DNA of 64,000 nt from Clostridium sp. HBUAS56010 (GTDB lineage Bacteria > Bacillota > Clostridia > Lachnospirales > Lachnospiraceae). Shown here piece after piece: positions 8,880 through 16,202 of this stretch. The notes below the pieces were generated by a model. That model saw only the letters and a program-made list of their open reading frames with translations, made no database searches and was not told where the DNA came from. Where the stretch lies: NCBI RefSeq assembly GCF_007115105.1, contig NZ_SULJ01000012.1:1-64000 (forward strand), given 5' to 3'. The translations under genes and the position numbers were made by a program. Every line of letters begins with the position of its first letter. Positions within the stretch are counted from its first letter, which is position 1.

Positions 8880-8902
8880 GTTCCCAATCAGAAAGGAGTT
8901 TC

Positions 8903-9793
8903 ATGGAGCTGTTTGGAGTGATAAATAAACCGGTAGTAACTCTGTGGGAATTGCCGGGAGAAAGTAAGGAGAATCCGCATGGAGAGGAAATCTCTGCTAT
9001 CGCTGATGAAGTTTTATATGGAATGGGTCTAAAGATCACTGGAGATCTGATTGGAGGATATTATCCGGCAGAAACGTTCTACGGATATTCTGGTTTTGTC
9101 AGAGAAGAAGAGATAAAAGTCCTTTCCCTGGCGGAGATAAAAGAATATGAAGCAAGTGGACTGATGGTTGTTGACAGAAGTCATGGAGATGTGCTGTCCT
9201 TGCCCAGAGTGCAGGGAGTCCGCCTTCTCACACTTCCAAGGGGAGCGGTAATAAAAGCAGGAGCGTCTGATCCGGGCCATGAAGGCTGGCTGGCAGCAGA
9301 ACTTCTCAATGGAGAGAAGGGGTATATACGAAAAGAGGATGTGAGAAGAAAAGAATTTTCTCAGGAAATGTTGTGGACGAATGTTCTGCCTCAGAAAGAA
9401 ATTGCGGATGAAATAAAGTTTCGAAAGGCAGTTGTGGAAGATGCCTTAAAATATCTGGGAACCCAGTATCGCTGGGGAGGAAGATCGGCAGATGGAATTG
9501 ACTGTTCTGGGCTTACCTCGGAGAGTTATCTGCTTAATGGAGTTCTGATTTTCCGGGATGCAAAAATAAAATCAGGATTTCCGGTTCATGAGATTGCAAA
9601 GGAAGCAATGATGCCAGGGGATCTGATGTATTTTCCAGGTCACATTGCCATGTATCTGGGAGATGGTGCTTATATTCATTCAACAGGAAAAGCAGGGAGA
9701 AGTGGGGTAAGAATCAATAGCCTCAATCCTTCTGCCAAAGATTACCGTAAAGATCTGGCAGAAAGCTGGTACGCTTCTGGCAGTATATTTTAG
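8903..9793 (+). CDS. Cytosolic NlpC/P60 cysteine peptidase with SH3-like N-terminus
   Basis: This 296-residue protein has no signal peptide. Residues about 1-160 look like two bacterial SH3-like repeats (VTLWELPGE; LPRGAVIKA; EGWLAAELLNGEKGYIRKED). The C-terminal part is an NlpC/P60 domain: YLGTQYRWGGRSADGIDCSG supplies the catalytic Cys, and FPGHIAMYLGDGAYIHSTG supplies His. The layout matches the YkfC type of gamma-D-glutamyl-L-diamino acid endopeptidase, which trims imported murein peptides in Bacillus. Its place directly after oppF and before a serine hydrolase supports such a role; that is inference. Confidence 0.85.
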   Translation: MELFGVINKPVVTLWELPGESKENPHGEEISAIADEVLYGMGLKITGDLIGGYYPAETFYGYSGFVREEEIKVLSLAEIKEYEASGLMVVDRSHGDVLSLPRVQGVRLLTLPRGAVIKAGASDPGHEGWLAAELLNGEKGYIRKEDVRRKEFSQEMLWTNVLPQKEIADEIKFRKAVVEDALKYLGTQYRWGGRSADGIDCSGLTSESYLLNGVLIFRDAKIKSGFPVHEIAKEAMMPGDLMYFPGHIAMYLGDGAYIHSTGKAGRSGVRINSLNPSAKDYRKDLAESWYASGSIF

Positions 9794-9819
9794 TTCAGTC
9801 TGATGAAATGGAGGATCAT

Positions 9820-10665
9820 ATGGATTCCAGGCTCACATTGGAAAAAAGAGTGGAAGCAGAAATAAAAAGCTATGATGGATTCATGGGAATTTATCTTGAT
9901 GATTTTCATGGAAATGTAGTGAAAGTACATGCAGATGAAACCTTTGAAACGGCAAGTGCCATTAAAACTCTGATTCTTGCCAGTTTATTTGATGAGGCAG
10001 AGAAAGGAAATGCTTCTCTTACTGATATGCTGAAATATAAGGAAGAGCATATCGTTGAGGGAAGTGGTGTGCTTTCAGCATTAACGCCGGGGGCAGTTCT
10101 CCGTGTTATTGATGCGGCAACTTTTATGATTATAGTAAGTGATAACATTGCAACCAATATGCTGATTGATTATCTGGGAATTGATACCATTAACAACTGT
10201 ATAAAAAGGCTTGGATGCAAGGATACCATACTTTATAATCCCATCCATTTTGAGCAGTACAAAAGACTGGGAACCAGTACACCGGCGGATTATGCAAGTG
10301 TGTTTATCCGGCTGGCAAAAGGAGAGCTGATCAGTACCGGTGCAGACAGCCAGATGCTTGAGATCTTAAAACAGCAGCATTACAACAGCATGATTACAAA
10401 GGACTTTCCTCCGTATTTTATGGACAGTGACAATACAGATGATGTATTAATAACGGTGGCATCAAAAAGCGGAAGCATGGATGGATGCAGAAATGACGGA
10501 GGAATTGTATTCACTCCCTATGGACCTTATGTAATTGTAATGTTCCATAAACAATTCTCCGATGCCATGTATTATCCGGGACACCCTGCCATGGTATTCG
10601 GAGCAAGGGTATCCCGGATGATCCTTGACCAGTATCTGGCACTGGAAGGAAGATTCTATCAATAA
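9820..10665 (+). CDS. Cytosolic class A beta-lactamase-fold serine hydrolase, second paralogue
   Basis: The protein is 281 residues from ATG 9820, chosen because GGAGG lies six bases before it; the ATG at 9808 sits directly before that site. SAIK (Ser46, Lys49) and SDN are present. The third motif is KSG rather than KTG (ASKSGSMDG), also seen in non-lactamase members. There is no export signal. It ends three bases from the oppositely oriented HAD gene. It closes the opp operon, with the related enzyme at 1641 on the other side. It probably acts on a peptide or amide delivered by the transporter. Confidence 0.8.
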   Translation: MDSRLTLEKRVEAEIKSYDGFMGIYLDDFHGNVVKVHADETFETASAIKTLILASLFDEAEKGNASLTDMLKYKEEHIVEGSGVLSALTPGAVLRVIDAATFMIIVSDNIATNMLIDYLGIDTINNCIKRLGCKDTILYNPIHFEQYKRLGTSTPADYASVFIRLAKGELISTGADSQMLEILKQQHYNSMITKDFPPYFMDSDNTDDVLITVASKSGSMDGCRNDGGIVFTPYGPYVIVMFHKQFSDAMYYPGHPAMVFGARVSRMILDQYLALEGRFYQ

Positions 10666-10668
10666 ATG

Positions 10669-11340
10669 TTACAGGGAAAGAAGCTCCCTCAAATCAGAGA
10701 TGGTATGAGTTGCCTTTAAAGAGGGATTGTTTCCTGTTGGGGAGTAAAGACAGGAAGCAATTCCAGAATTAAGAGCACCCTGTATGTCAGAAGTCAGGCT
10801 GTCTCCAACCATAATCGTTGTGGTTTTATTAAAATCTTTGATATTATTAAAACAATGGTCAAAGAAACCGATATTTGGTTTTTCAAATCCCACTTTTTCT
10901 GAGATAAACATACCTTCAAAGTAGTGAAAAAGACCGGCGATTTTCAAACGTCTGATCTGGGTTGCGTACACACCATTAGAGGCAGAATAAAGTTTTTTTC
11001 CAGCGTCTTTTAAACAGCGGAGCACTTCTTCGGCATTGGGCATCATCTCTTTGCCATCGCTAAGATGGTTCTGAAAACGGTGCTCTGCTTCAGAAGGATT
11101 AATGTCCAGTTCCAGAGAGGAAAAAAATTCCCTGAACCGTCCTGTCAATATGGTGGGTTTATCAATCTTGCCCTGCTCCAGCAGATTCCATAAATTTTTA
11201 TTGATCTCCTTATAGCGGGTAAATAAATCTTCCTGGAATGGAATGTCGTAGGATTCCATGAGTTTCCGAAAGCTCTCTTGTTCAGCGGCATCAAAGTTAA
11301 GCAGTGTATTATCAATATCCAGTAAGTAAAACTCATACAT
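10669..11340 (-). CDS. HAD-superfamily phosphatase, YjjG-like nucleotidase
   Basis: This 223-residue soluble enzyme has the HAD catalytic motif DIDNT (Asp8 nucleophile, Asp10), motif II SASNG, the conserved Lys in EKVGFEKPNIGFF, and motif IV MVGDSLTSDIQGA. Length and motifs match the YjjG/YfnB branch, which dephosphorylates pyrimidine nucleoside monophosphates, some noncanonical. The exact substrate is not predictable. ATG 11340 has GGAGGAA close upstream. It is the first gene downstream, on the minus strand, of the promoter inside the putative invertible segment. Confidence 0.85.
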   Translation of the reverse strand: MYEFYLLDIDNTLLNFDAAEQESFRKLMESYDIPFQEDLFTRYKEINKNLWNLLEQGKIDKPTILTGRFREFFSSLELDINPSEAEHRFQNHLSDGKEMMPNAEEVLRCLKDAGKKLYSASNGVYATQIRRLKIAGLFHYFEGMFISEKVGFEKPNIGFFDHCFNNIKDFNKTTTIMVGDSLTSDIQGALNSGIASCLYSPTGNNPSLKATHTISDLRELLSL

Positions 11341-11374
11341 GGGTCATTCCTCCAGTGTAAATAACATTTTAGTC

Positions 11375-11404
11375 ATTATATCATACTCCCGTAAGCAGGG
11401 GCAA
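11375..11404 (-). promoter_or_regulatory. Probable own promoter of the HAD gene
   Basis: On the minus strand TTGCCC and TATAAT are separated by 18 bases, 35 bases before the ATG. With this promoter the HAD gene would be expressed whatever the orientation of the neighbouring segment. Confidence 0.5.
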
Positions 11405-11505
11405 ATAGTTCTGCAATCTTGTTGGAGTGGGATATTTATCCATTTGAATACTTTTCACCAGATTGTCCTATGATAACACATGTAATATGTTTAAATTCAC
11501 CATAA

Positions 11506-11532
11506 AAATGCAACAATATATAGATATTGTTG
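11506..11532 (-). repeat. Left 27-bp inverted repeat (IRL) of the putative invertible segment
   Basis: Read on the minus strand this is CAACAATATCTATA, then TATTGTTG, then CATTT. It matches 24 of 27 bases of the repeat at 12258-12284 in opposite orientation, with 14 contiguous matches at the start. Positions 11511-11532 are also a palindrome in their own right: 9-bp arms CAACAATAT and ATATTGTTG around a 4-bp core. This is the architecture of a tyrosine-recombinase crossover site. Confidence 0.7.
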
Positions 11533-11547
11533 TATTTTATAATAAAT

Positions 11548-11576
11548 ATTATAGGTAATAATAACTGTTGTGTCAA
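11548..11576 (-). promoter_or_regulatory. Consensus sigma-A promoter inside the putative invertible segment
   Basis: On the minus strand TTGACA and TATAAT match consensus exactly and are separated by 17 bases. The expected start site lies about ten bases inside the left inverted repeat, so transcripts cross the repeat into whatever gene lies outside. In this orientation that is the HAD gene. Confidence 0.8.
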
Positions 11577-11610
11577 TAATATGTGTTTTTTTCTGCTTAT
11601 TTCTCCAATT

Positions 11611-12171
11611 CTATAGTTGAACAAGGGCATAAAGCTCATCTTTTTCATCTTGATTAATTCCAATATAACGTAGTGTTACTCTGGGGGAACTGTGATTAAA
11701 GGTATCCATAATCAATCCAATATTGTACTGTGACATCCGGTAAGTCCAGTACCCCCAGGTTTTTCTAAGGCTGTGTGTTCCAAAGTTTTCAATATCAAGT
11801 GAACAGGCTGTCTGTTTGAGAACCCTGTATATCTGAATTCGCCCCACATATCCCCCTTTCTGACTGGGAAAGAGGTAATCATCGCAGGTTAAGGATTTTT
11901 TCAGGACATAATCGCGTAAGGTATTTCTTAAGGTCTCGTTAAGTTTGATTTTCTTTTGTTTTCCTGTCTTTTTTTCTGTTAATGCAAAGTAATCTTTAAA
12001 ATGTTCCTCATCCAGAAAGATATCAGATACCCGAATGGATATGATGTCGCTGATTCGCAATCCTGTGTTGATTCCAAATTTAAAAATTACCGCATATTTG
12101 GGATTCCTGCTATAGAGGAGGCTGTACATTTGTGATATTTTTCCCTTTTCCCGTATTGGCTCTACTGTCAT
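11611..12171 (-). CDS. Short tyrosine recombinase, likely the inverter of its own segment
   Basis: The protein is 186 residues, with start at 12171 because GGAGG lies eight bases before it; the upstream in-frame ATG at 12186 abuts that site. It is essentially a stand-alone catalytic domain without the usual N-terminal SAM-like DNA-binding domain. Catalytic residues can be placed: Arg39 (GLRISD), a beta-hairpin Lys near 67-71, His133 and Arg136 (THSLRKT), His160 (NHSSP) and Tyr169 (RYIG). Family members of this size invert promoters in Gram-positive and Bacteroidetes genomes. Inverted repeats on both sides support the same job here. Phage-remnant integrase is the alternative. Confidence 0.85.
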   Translation of the reverse strand: MTVEPIREKGKISQMYSLLYSRNPKYAVIFKFGINTGLRISDIISIRVSDIFLDEEHFKDYFALTEKKTGKQKKIKLNETLRNTLRDYVLKKSLTCDDYLFPSQKGGYVGRIQIYRVLKQTACSLDIENFGTHSLRKTWGYWTYRMSQYNIGLIMDTFNHSSPRVTLRYIGINQDEKDELYALVQL

Positions 12172-12257
12172 TTTTTGTTCCTCCATTTTATTTTCTTACT
12201 AAACCGTAAGCAAAAATTGTCCAATATACAATAATACACTGAAAGAAGTAAGAAACG

Positions 12258-12284
12258 CAACAATATCTATAGAGTGTTACATTT
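12258..12284 (+). repeat. Right 27-bp inverted repeat (IRR) of the putative invertible segment
   Basis: It reads CAACAATATCTATA, then GAGTGTTA, then CATTT. It is the inverted partner of 11506-11532 with three mismatches, and its second arm is degenerate relative to the left palindrome. It ends 27 bases before the HD-GYP start codon. Confidence 0.7.
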
Positions 12285-12311
12285 GAAAGACAAAAGAGAG
12301 CAGGTGACAAG

Positions 12312-13001
12312 ATGAGCAGCAATCATTGGGCTGATAATCATTGGAAAGAAACCAGGTGCCTGGTGAAGCTAAAAAAAGAAACGGAATCCAGTAACCAGAA
12401 AGTGCTTGATGAGGCATATAAAGTGATGAATCAGATTTTATATGAGTCGGATCAGGAACCATGGAGTGAGTATATTAATACATTAACGCTAAAAAGTGAT
12501 GAACTATATCCTCATTCACTGGATGTTGCATTGTTATCCCTTATGATGGGAGCGGAGCTTAATTATTCTGAAAAGACTTTAATGGAAATTGCTCTGGGAG
12601 CCTTGTTTCATGATATTGGAAAACGTCTGATCTCAAAACGGATTTTAAACATCTCTGGAAAGCGGACCAGGGAGGAGGAGGCGATTTTCCAGAAGCACTG
12701 TGTTCTTGGTGTCCGTTATGTCTCTGGAAGTGCGTTGCCGGAAAGCAGCAGGGACATTATTCTGCAGCATCATGAGAGAATGGATGGAAGCGGGTATCCC
12801 TGGAAACTGACGGAGGAAAAGATCAATGAATACACGAAGATTGTTATGGTTGCAGATATGTATGATTATTTTACCACAAGTCATTCAATGAGGTCCTGGG
12901 AAGCATTCCGGCTGATACGGGGGGAGCGTTCTTCCTATCCGCAGAACTATGTAAATGTACTGGAGAGAGTGATTGACCGGTTTGATACGGAAAGGGGATA
13001 G
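12312..13001 (+). CDS. HD-GYP domain protein, likely cyclic di-GMP phosphodiesterase
   Basis: This 229-residue soluble protein consists largely of an HD-GYP domain. The metal-binding HD is in GALFHDIGK (about residues 97-105), and the hallmark HHERMDGSGYP follows, with a later Asp in VMVADMYDY. Metal ligands and the GYP triplet look intact, so it should be active against cyclic di-GMP or a related dinucleotide. There is no receiver or membrane domain, so control is probably transcriptional. The ATG has a modest GCAGGTG site. The next gene starts seven bases after its stop and is likely co-transcribed. Confidence 0.85.
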   Translation: MSSNHWADNHWKETRCLVKLKKETESSNQKVLDEAYKVMNQILYESDQEPWSEYINTLTLKSDELYPHSLDVALLSLMMGAELNYSEKTLMEIALGALFHDIGKRLISKRILNISGKRTREEEAIFQKHCVLGVRYVSGSALPESSRDIILQHHERMDGSGYPWKLTEEKINEYTKIVMVADMYDYFTTSHSMRSWEAFRLIRGERSSYPQNYVNVLERVIDRFDTERG

Positions 13002-13007
13002 AACGAA

Positions 13008-13508
13008 ATGATAAATAGAAAACAGATTCACAAAGCCTGTACATTCATGACAAGAGCAGTCAGAATCAGTACAATGCTTGTCTGCATACACGGCAGAAAA
13101 GAAGGTGCTCTTTATGGCGAGATTCTTAATTGTTATATGGAATATCCGGTTCCTTTTAAAAATGAAGGAGAAATGATCCTTCGGATTGATGAAATGTGTG
13201 ACTGGATCGGAACCCCTCACCCCTCAACGGAACCCAGATTTTTAAATGATGCCATGGAAAAAGAATTTATGGAGCACAGAAAATTAAAAAGTAATGTTCC
13301 GATTAAGGCAAAAGTGAGGTTTCAGGACAGCAGCAGTCTGGTATCTTATTCAGTGAAAGCGAGGGCTACGATGCTGATAACCGTGGAATACCGGCTTCAT
13401 TCCAGTTTGCAGGGCAGAGTGCAGGGGAAAATGACCAATGGAAAAGCAGTTGGGTTTCGCAGTGCCATGGAATTAATGCGTATGATGGAGGCAATTGTCT
13501 TTCCTTAA
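13008..13508 (+). CDS. Conserved-looking protein of unknown function, HD-GYP partner
   Basis: I do not recognise this 166-residue protein. It is soluble, without signal peptide or membrane span, and rich in Met and basic residues. The N-terminal half contains GEMILRIDEMCDWIGTPHP. The C-terminus ends with GKAVGFRSAMELMRMMEAI, a helix-like tail that gives the impression of a small recurring C-terminal module. It follows the HD-GYP gene by seven bases and precedes a terminator, so the two form one transcription unit. A cyclic di-GMP-related function is possible by association only. Confidence 0.6.
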   Translation: MINRKQIHKACTFMTRAVRISTMLVCIHGRKEGALYGEILNCYMEYPVPFKNEGEMILRIDEMCDWIGTPHPSTEPRFLNDAMEKEFMEHRKLKSNVPIKAKVRFQDSSSLVSYSVKARATMLITVEYRLHSSLQGRVQGKMTNGKAVGFRSAMELMRMMEAIVFP

Positions 13509-13521
13509 ATTTATCAGAAAT

Positions 13522-13560
13522 GGAGATATCTCTTGTGAATAGATGTCTCCTTTTTTTTAT
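13522..13560 (+). terminator. Terminator of the HD-GYP unit
   Basis: GGAGATATC pairs with GATGTCTCC through one wobble and is followed by eight T. Confidence 0.85.
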
Positions 13561-13628
13561 TTTTATGGTATAATATGATATTTGAGAGAGAAATTTAAAG
13601 CAGGGTCATTTTAGGATCCGTAAAGGTT

Positions 13629-14360
13629 ATGGTGCAGAGAATGTCAGAAAAGAATGTTGCGTACCGGATTGTGTTTTCCAGAAGGAGCTCTATGGCAATC
13701 CAGGTAACAAAAGATGGGGAAGTTGTGGTCCGGCTGCCTGACTATGCTTCGGAGGAAGACGGGCGGAAGCTGATCCTTAAAAATAAAGAGTGGATTTACA
13801 AACAATTAGACCGGATACAGAAAAGGGCAGAAGAGAAACAGGAATTTCACTGGAGCGAAGGGGCAGGTGTACTGCTTCATGGAAAGGATATCGTCCTGCA
13901 TGTAAAGGAAAGCCCTGATTTGAAAGCCCGCATTACTCTTGATTCGGAAGAGGAGATTACCGTTGCCGTTCCCTTTTTAAAAGCAGCAGGGGCGGCTGAT
14001 GAGGAAGAAGTGCAAGGTGTCATGAAGCAGTGGTACAGGAAAGAGGCAAGAAGTTATTTAGAGGAGATAACCTCCTTCTGGGCGCAATGTATGAACGTAT
14101 CTTATAAAAAGATTGCCATACGGGATCAGTCCACCAGATGGGGAAGCTGCAGTTCAAAAGGGAATCTGAATTTTAACTGGAAGCTTGTTCTTCTGCCCCA
14201 GACGCTGGCTGATTATGTGGTGGTTCATGAATTGTCCCATCGGATTCATATGAATCATTCCAGGGCATTCTGGAATACAGTGGCTGATGTATTGCCGGAT
14301 TATCTGGTAAGAAGAAACCAGTTAAAGCTTTGGGGAGAGAAGATAGAGGGGATTTATTAG
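13629..14360 (+). CDS. YgjP/SprT-like zinc metallopeptidase (DUF45)
   Basis: This 243-residue soluble protein of the M48-like DUF45 family has the zinc signature VVHELSHRIHMNHSRAFW, where the two His and the Glu of HELSH and the downstream His bind zinc and activate water. It also has the family-specific RDQSTRWGSCSSKGNLNFNW and KNKEWIYKQL. Substrates of this family are poorly known. Start choice is uncertain: ATG 13629, GTG 13632 and ATG 13641 are in frame and AAAGG lies just before the first. It is followed 38 bases later by recJ. Confidence 0.85.
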   Translation: MVQRMSEKNVAYRIVFSRRSSMAIQVTKDGEVVVRLPDYASEEDGRKLILKNKEWIYKQLDRIQKRAEEKQEFHWSEGAGVLLHGKDIVLHVKESPDLKARITLDSEEEITVAVPFLKAAGAADEEEVQGVMKQWYRKEARSYLEEITSFWAQCMNVSYKKIAIRDQSTRWGSCSSKGNLNFNWKLVLLPQTLADYVVVHELSHRIHMNHSRAFWNTVADVLPDYLVRRNQLKLWGEKIEGIY

Positions 14361-14398
14361 TACATAAGTCGTCATCTGGCTTGTAAGGGAGAAAAAAC

Positions 14399-16117
14399 AT
14401 GGCAGCAGAAAAATGGATGGTACAGACGAAACGGGCAGATTTTAATGAAATGGCAAAATGTCATGGTATAACTCCGGTAACTGCCAGAATTATAAGAAAC
14501 CGGGATGTAATAGGAAGAGAATCCGTGGAACGATATCTTCATGGCGGTTTAAAGGATTTATACAGTCCTCATCTGCTGAAAGATATGGATATAACGGTTG
14601 ACATCATAAAGAGTAAGATTAAGGACTCAAAACCCATAAGAATCGTTGGTGACTATGATATTGATGGGGTGTGTTCCACATACCTGTTATATAAGGGACT
14701 AAAAGAAGCAGGGGCAGTTGTAGATTATGAGATTCCTGACCGGATTAAGGATGGATACGGAATTAATGAATCCATTATCAGGGCAGCAGCAGCAGACGGG
14801 ATTGATACCATTCTGACTTGTGATAATGGCATTGCGGCCGTGGATCAGATCAGGCTTGCAAAAGAGCTGGGGCTTACAGTCCTTATAACAGATCACCATG
14901 ATATCAGAAAGGAAGAGGGCAAAGAACTTCTTCCTCCGGCAGACACCATTGTCAATCCCAAGCAGATGAGCTGTACTTATCCTTATAAAGAGATCTGCGG
15001 CGGTCTGGTGGCATATAAGCTGGTTCAGGCGTTGTATGAGTCCTGTTCCATTCCGGCAGATAAGTGCGTTGAGATGCTGGAGTTTGCTGCCATTGCTACA
15101 GTGGGAGATGTGATGAAGCTTCAGGATGAGAACAGAATCATTGTTAAGGAAGGGTTAAAGCGGATTGGCAGTACCAGAAGTTCCGGTCTGTTAAAGCTGA
15201 TTGAAAAGAATAATCTGGATAAAGATGAGATGACGGCATATCAGATTGGGTTTGTAATCGGTCCCTGTTTAAATGCGGGGGGACGTCTGCAGACCGCCAA
15301 ACTCGCTCTATCCCTATTGCTAAGTGAGGATGAATCAGAGACAGACCGTCTGGCGATGGAATTAAAGGATTTAAACGACCAGAGAAAGACCATGACAAAA
15401 GAAGGGACAGAGCAGGCAATGGAACAGGTGAAATCTCTCTATGCACAGGACAAGGTGCTGGTGGTCTATCTTCCTGAGTGTCACGAGTCACTGGCGGGAA
15501 TCATTGCCGGCAGGCTTCGGGAGCATTTTCAAAAGCCGGCATTTGTTTTAACCGATGGGGAGGAGCATGTGAAGGGTTCAGGCCGTTCTATTGAAGCTTA
15601 CCACATGTTTGATTCCCTGGTGGAGGTAAAGGACCTGCTTATAAAATTCGGAGGGCATCCTCTGGCAGCAGGGCTATCTTTAAAAAGAGAAGATGTAGAT
15701 GAATTCCGCCGCCGGTTAAATCAACTGGCAAAGCTAACAGAAGATGATTTTATCCGCAAAGTGTGGATTGATGTTCCCATGCCTTTTGAGTACATCAGTG
15801 AACCATTCATTGAGGAATTGGAACGGTTAGAGCCTTTTGGGCAGGGAAATGAAAAACCTTCGTTTGCCCAGAAGGATTTATACATAAGAAGCGTAAGAGT
15901 TATGGGGAAAAATAGAAATGTTGTGAAATTTTCTCTCGCAGCCAAGGACGGAGTGCCTATGGACGGACTTTTATTCACCGATGGGGACCGGTTTATGCAG
16001 GAACTGGGAGACAGTCGGATGCTTGATGTCATTTATTATCCTGCAGTCAATGAATACAATGGAAACCGGTCTCTTCAGATTGTGATAAAGAGTTATAAGA
16101 TTTCAAAGATATCCTAG
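14399..16117 (+). CDS. recJ: Single-stranded-DNA-specific exonuclease RecJ
   Basis: This 572-residue protein has the DHH-superfamily core: motif I GDYDIDGVCS, motif II TCDNGI, motif III ITDHHDI and the NPKQ region. Later come the DHHA1 domain (SLAGIIAGRLREHF, KGSGRSI and the GGHPLAAG motif) and a C-terminal OB-like region. RecJ degrades single-stranded DNA 5' to 3' in recombination and mismatch or base-excision repair. The length is standard. ATG 14399 has GGGAG upstream. Confidence 0.95.
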   Translation: MAAEKWMVQTKRADFNEMAKCHGITPVTARIIRNRDVIGRESVERYLHGGLKDLYSPHLLKDMDITVDIIKSKIKDSKPIRIVGDYDIDGVCSTYLLYKGLKEAGAVVDYEIPDRIKDGYGINESIIRAAAADGIDTILTCDNGIAAVDQIRLAKELGLTVLITDHHDIRKEEGKELLPPADTIVNPKQMSCTYPYKEICGGLVAYKLVQALYESCSIPADKCVEMLEFAAIATVGDVMKLQDENRIIVKEGLKRIGSTRSSGLLKLIEKNNLDKDEMTAYQIGFVIGPCLNAGGRLQTAKLALSLLLSEDESETDRLAMELKDLNDQRKTMTKEGTEQAMEQVKSLYAQDKVLVVYLPECHESLAGIIAGRLREHFQKPAFVLTDGEEHVKGSGRSIEAYHMFDSLVEVKDLLIKFGGHPLAAGLSLKREDVDEFRRRLNQLAKLTEDDFIRKVWIDVPMPFEYISEPFIEELERLEPFGQGNEKPSFAQKDLYIRSVRVMGKNRNVVKFSLAAKDGVPMDGLLFTDGDRFMQELGDSRMLDVIYYPAVNEYNGNRSLQIVIKSYKISKIS

Positions 16118-16123
16118 AAAGCC

Positions 16124-16152
16124 TTGACAGAATCGGGAAGTGGCTATATAAT
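16124..16152 (+). promoter_or_regulatory. Consensus sigma-A promoter of glyA
   Basis: TTGACA and TATAAT match perfectly with 17-bp spacing, starting seven bases after the recJ stop. Confidence 0.9.
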
Positions 16153-16202
16153 CGACCAAAATACAAAAGTCGTAGTTTTAACGGAAAAGTGAGGGAATGG
16201 AC

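Larger units (their letters stand above)
11506..12284. mobile_element. Putative invertible DNA segment with promoter and recombinase
   Basis: The segment spans 779 bases between two inverted 27-bp repeats. It contains a complete tyrosine recombinase gene and, beside the left repeat, a perfect consensus promoter facing out. As written, the promoter points left to the HAD gene. Inversion would move it to about 12214-12242, some 60-70 bases upstream of the HD-GYP start codon and facing it. No strong promoter for HD-GYP is visible in the present orientation. All parts are seen in the sequence; inversion itself is inferred. Confidence 0.6.

Noticed and set aside
11436-11663. 75-codon minus-strand frame crossing the left inverted repeat
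   Set aside because: It starts inside the recombinase gene in another frame, lacks a ribosome binding site and covers the promoter and repeat, so it is a by-product of AT-rich sequence.
11611-12171. Prophage integrase or attachment site
   Set aside because: No phage structural, lysis or replication genes are nearby and no direct repeats of an att type are found; inverted repeats fit inversion better.
12216-12222. ATTGTCC near both inverted repeats (11462 and 12216) as a second repeated element
   Set aside because: Only seven bases match and the distances to the repeats differ (49 and 42), so chance in AT-rich DNA is likely.
12204-12232. A plus-strand promoter for HD-GYP in the present orientation
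   Set aside because: TACAAT is present but the 17-bp-spaced -35 position reads CCGTAA, too far from consensus to support a call.
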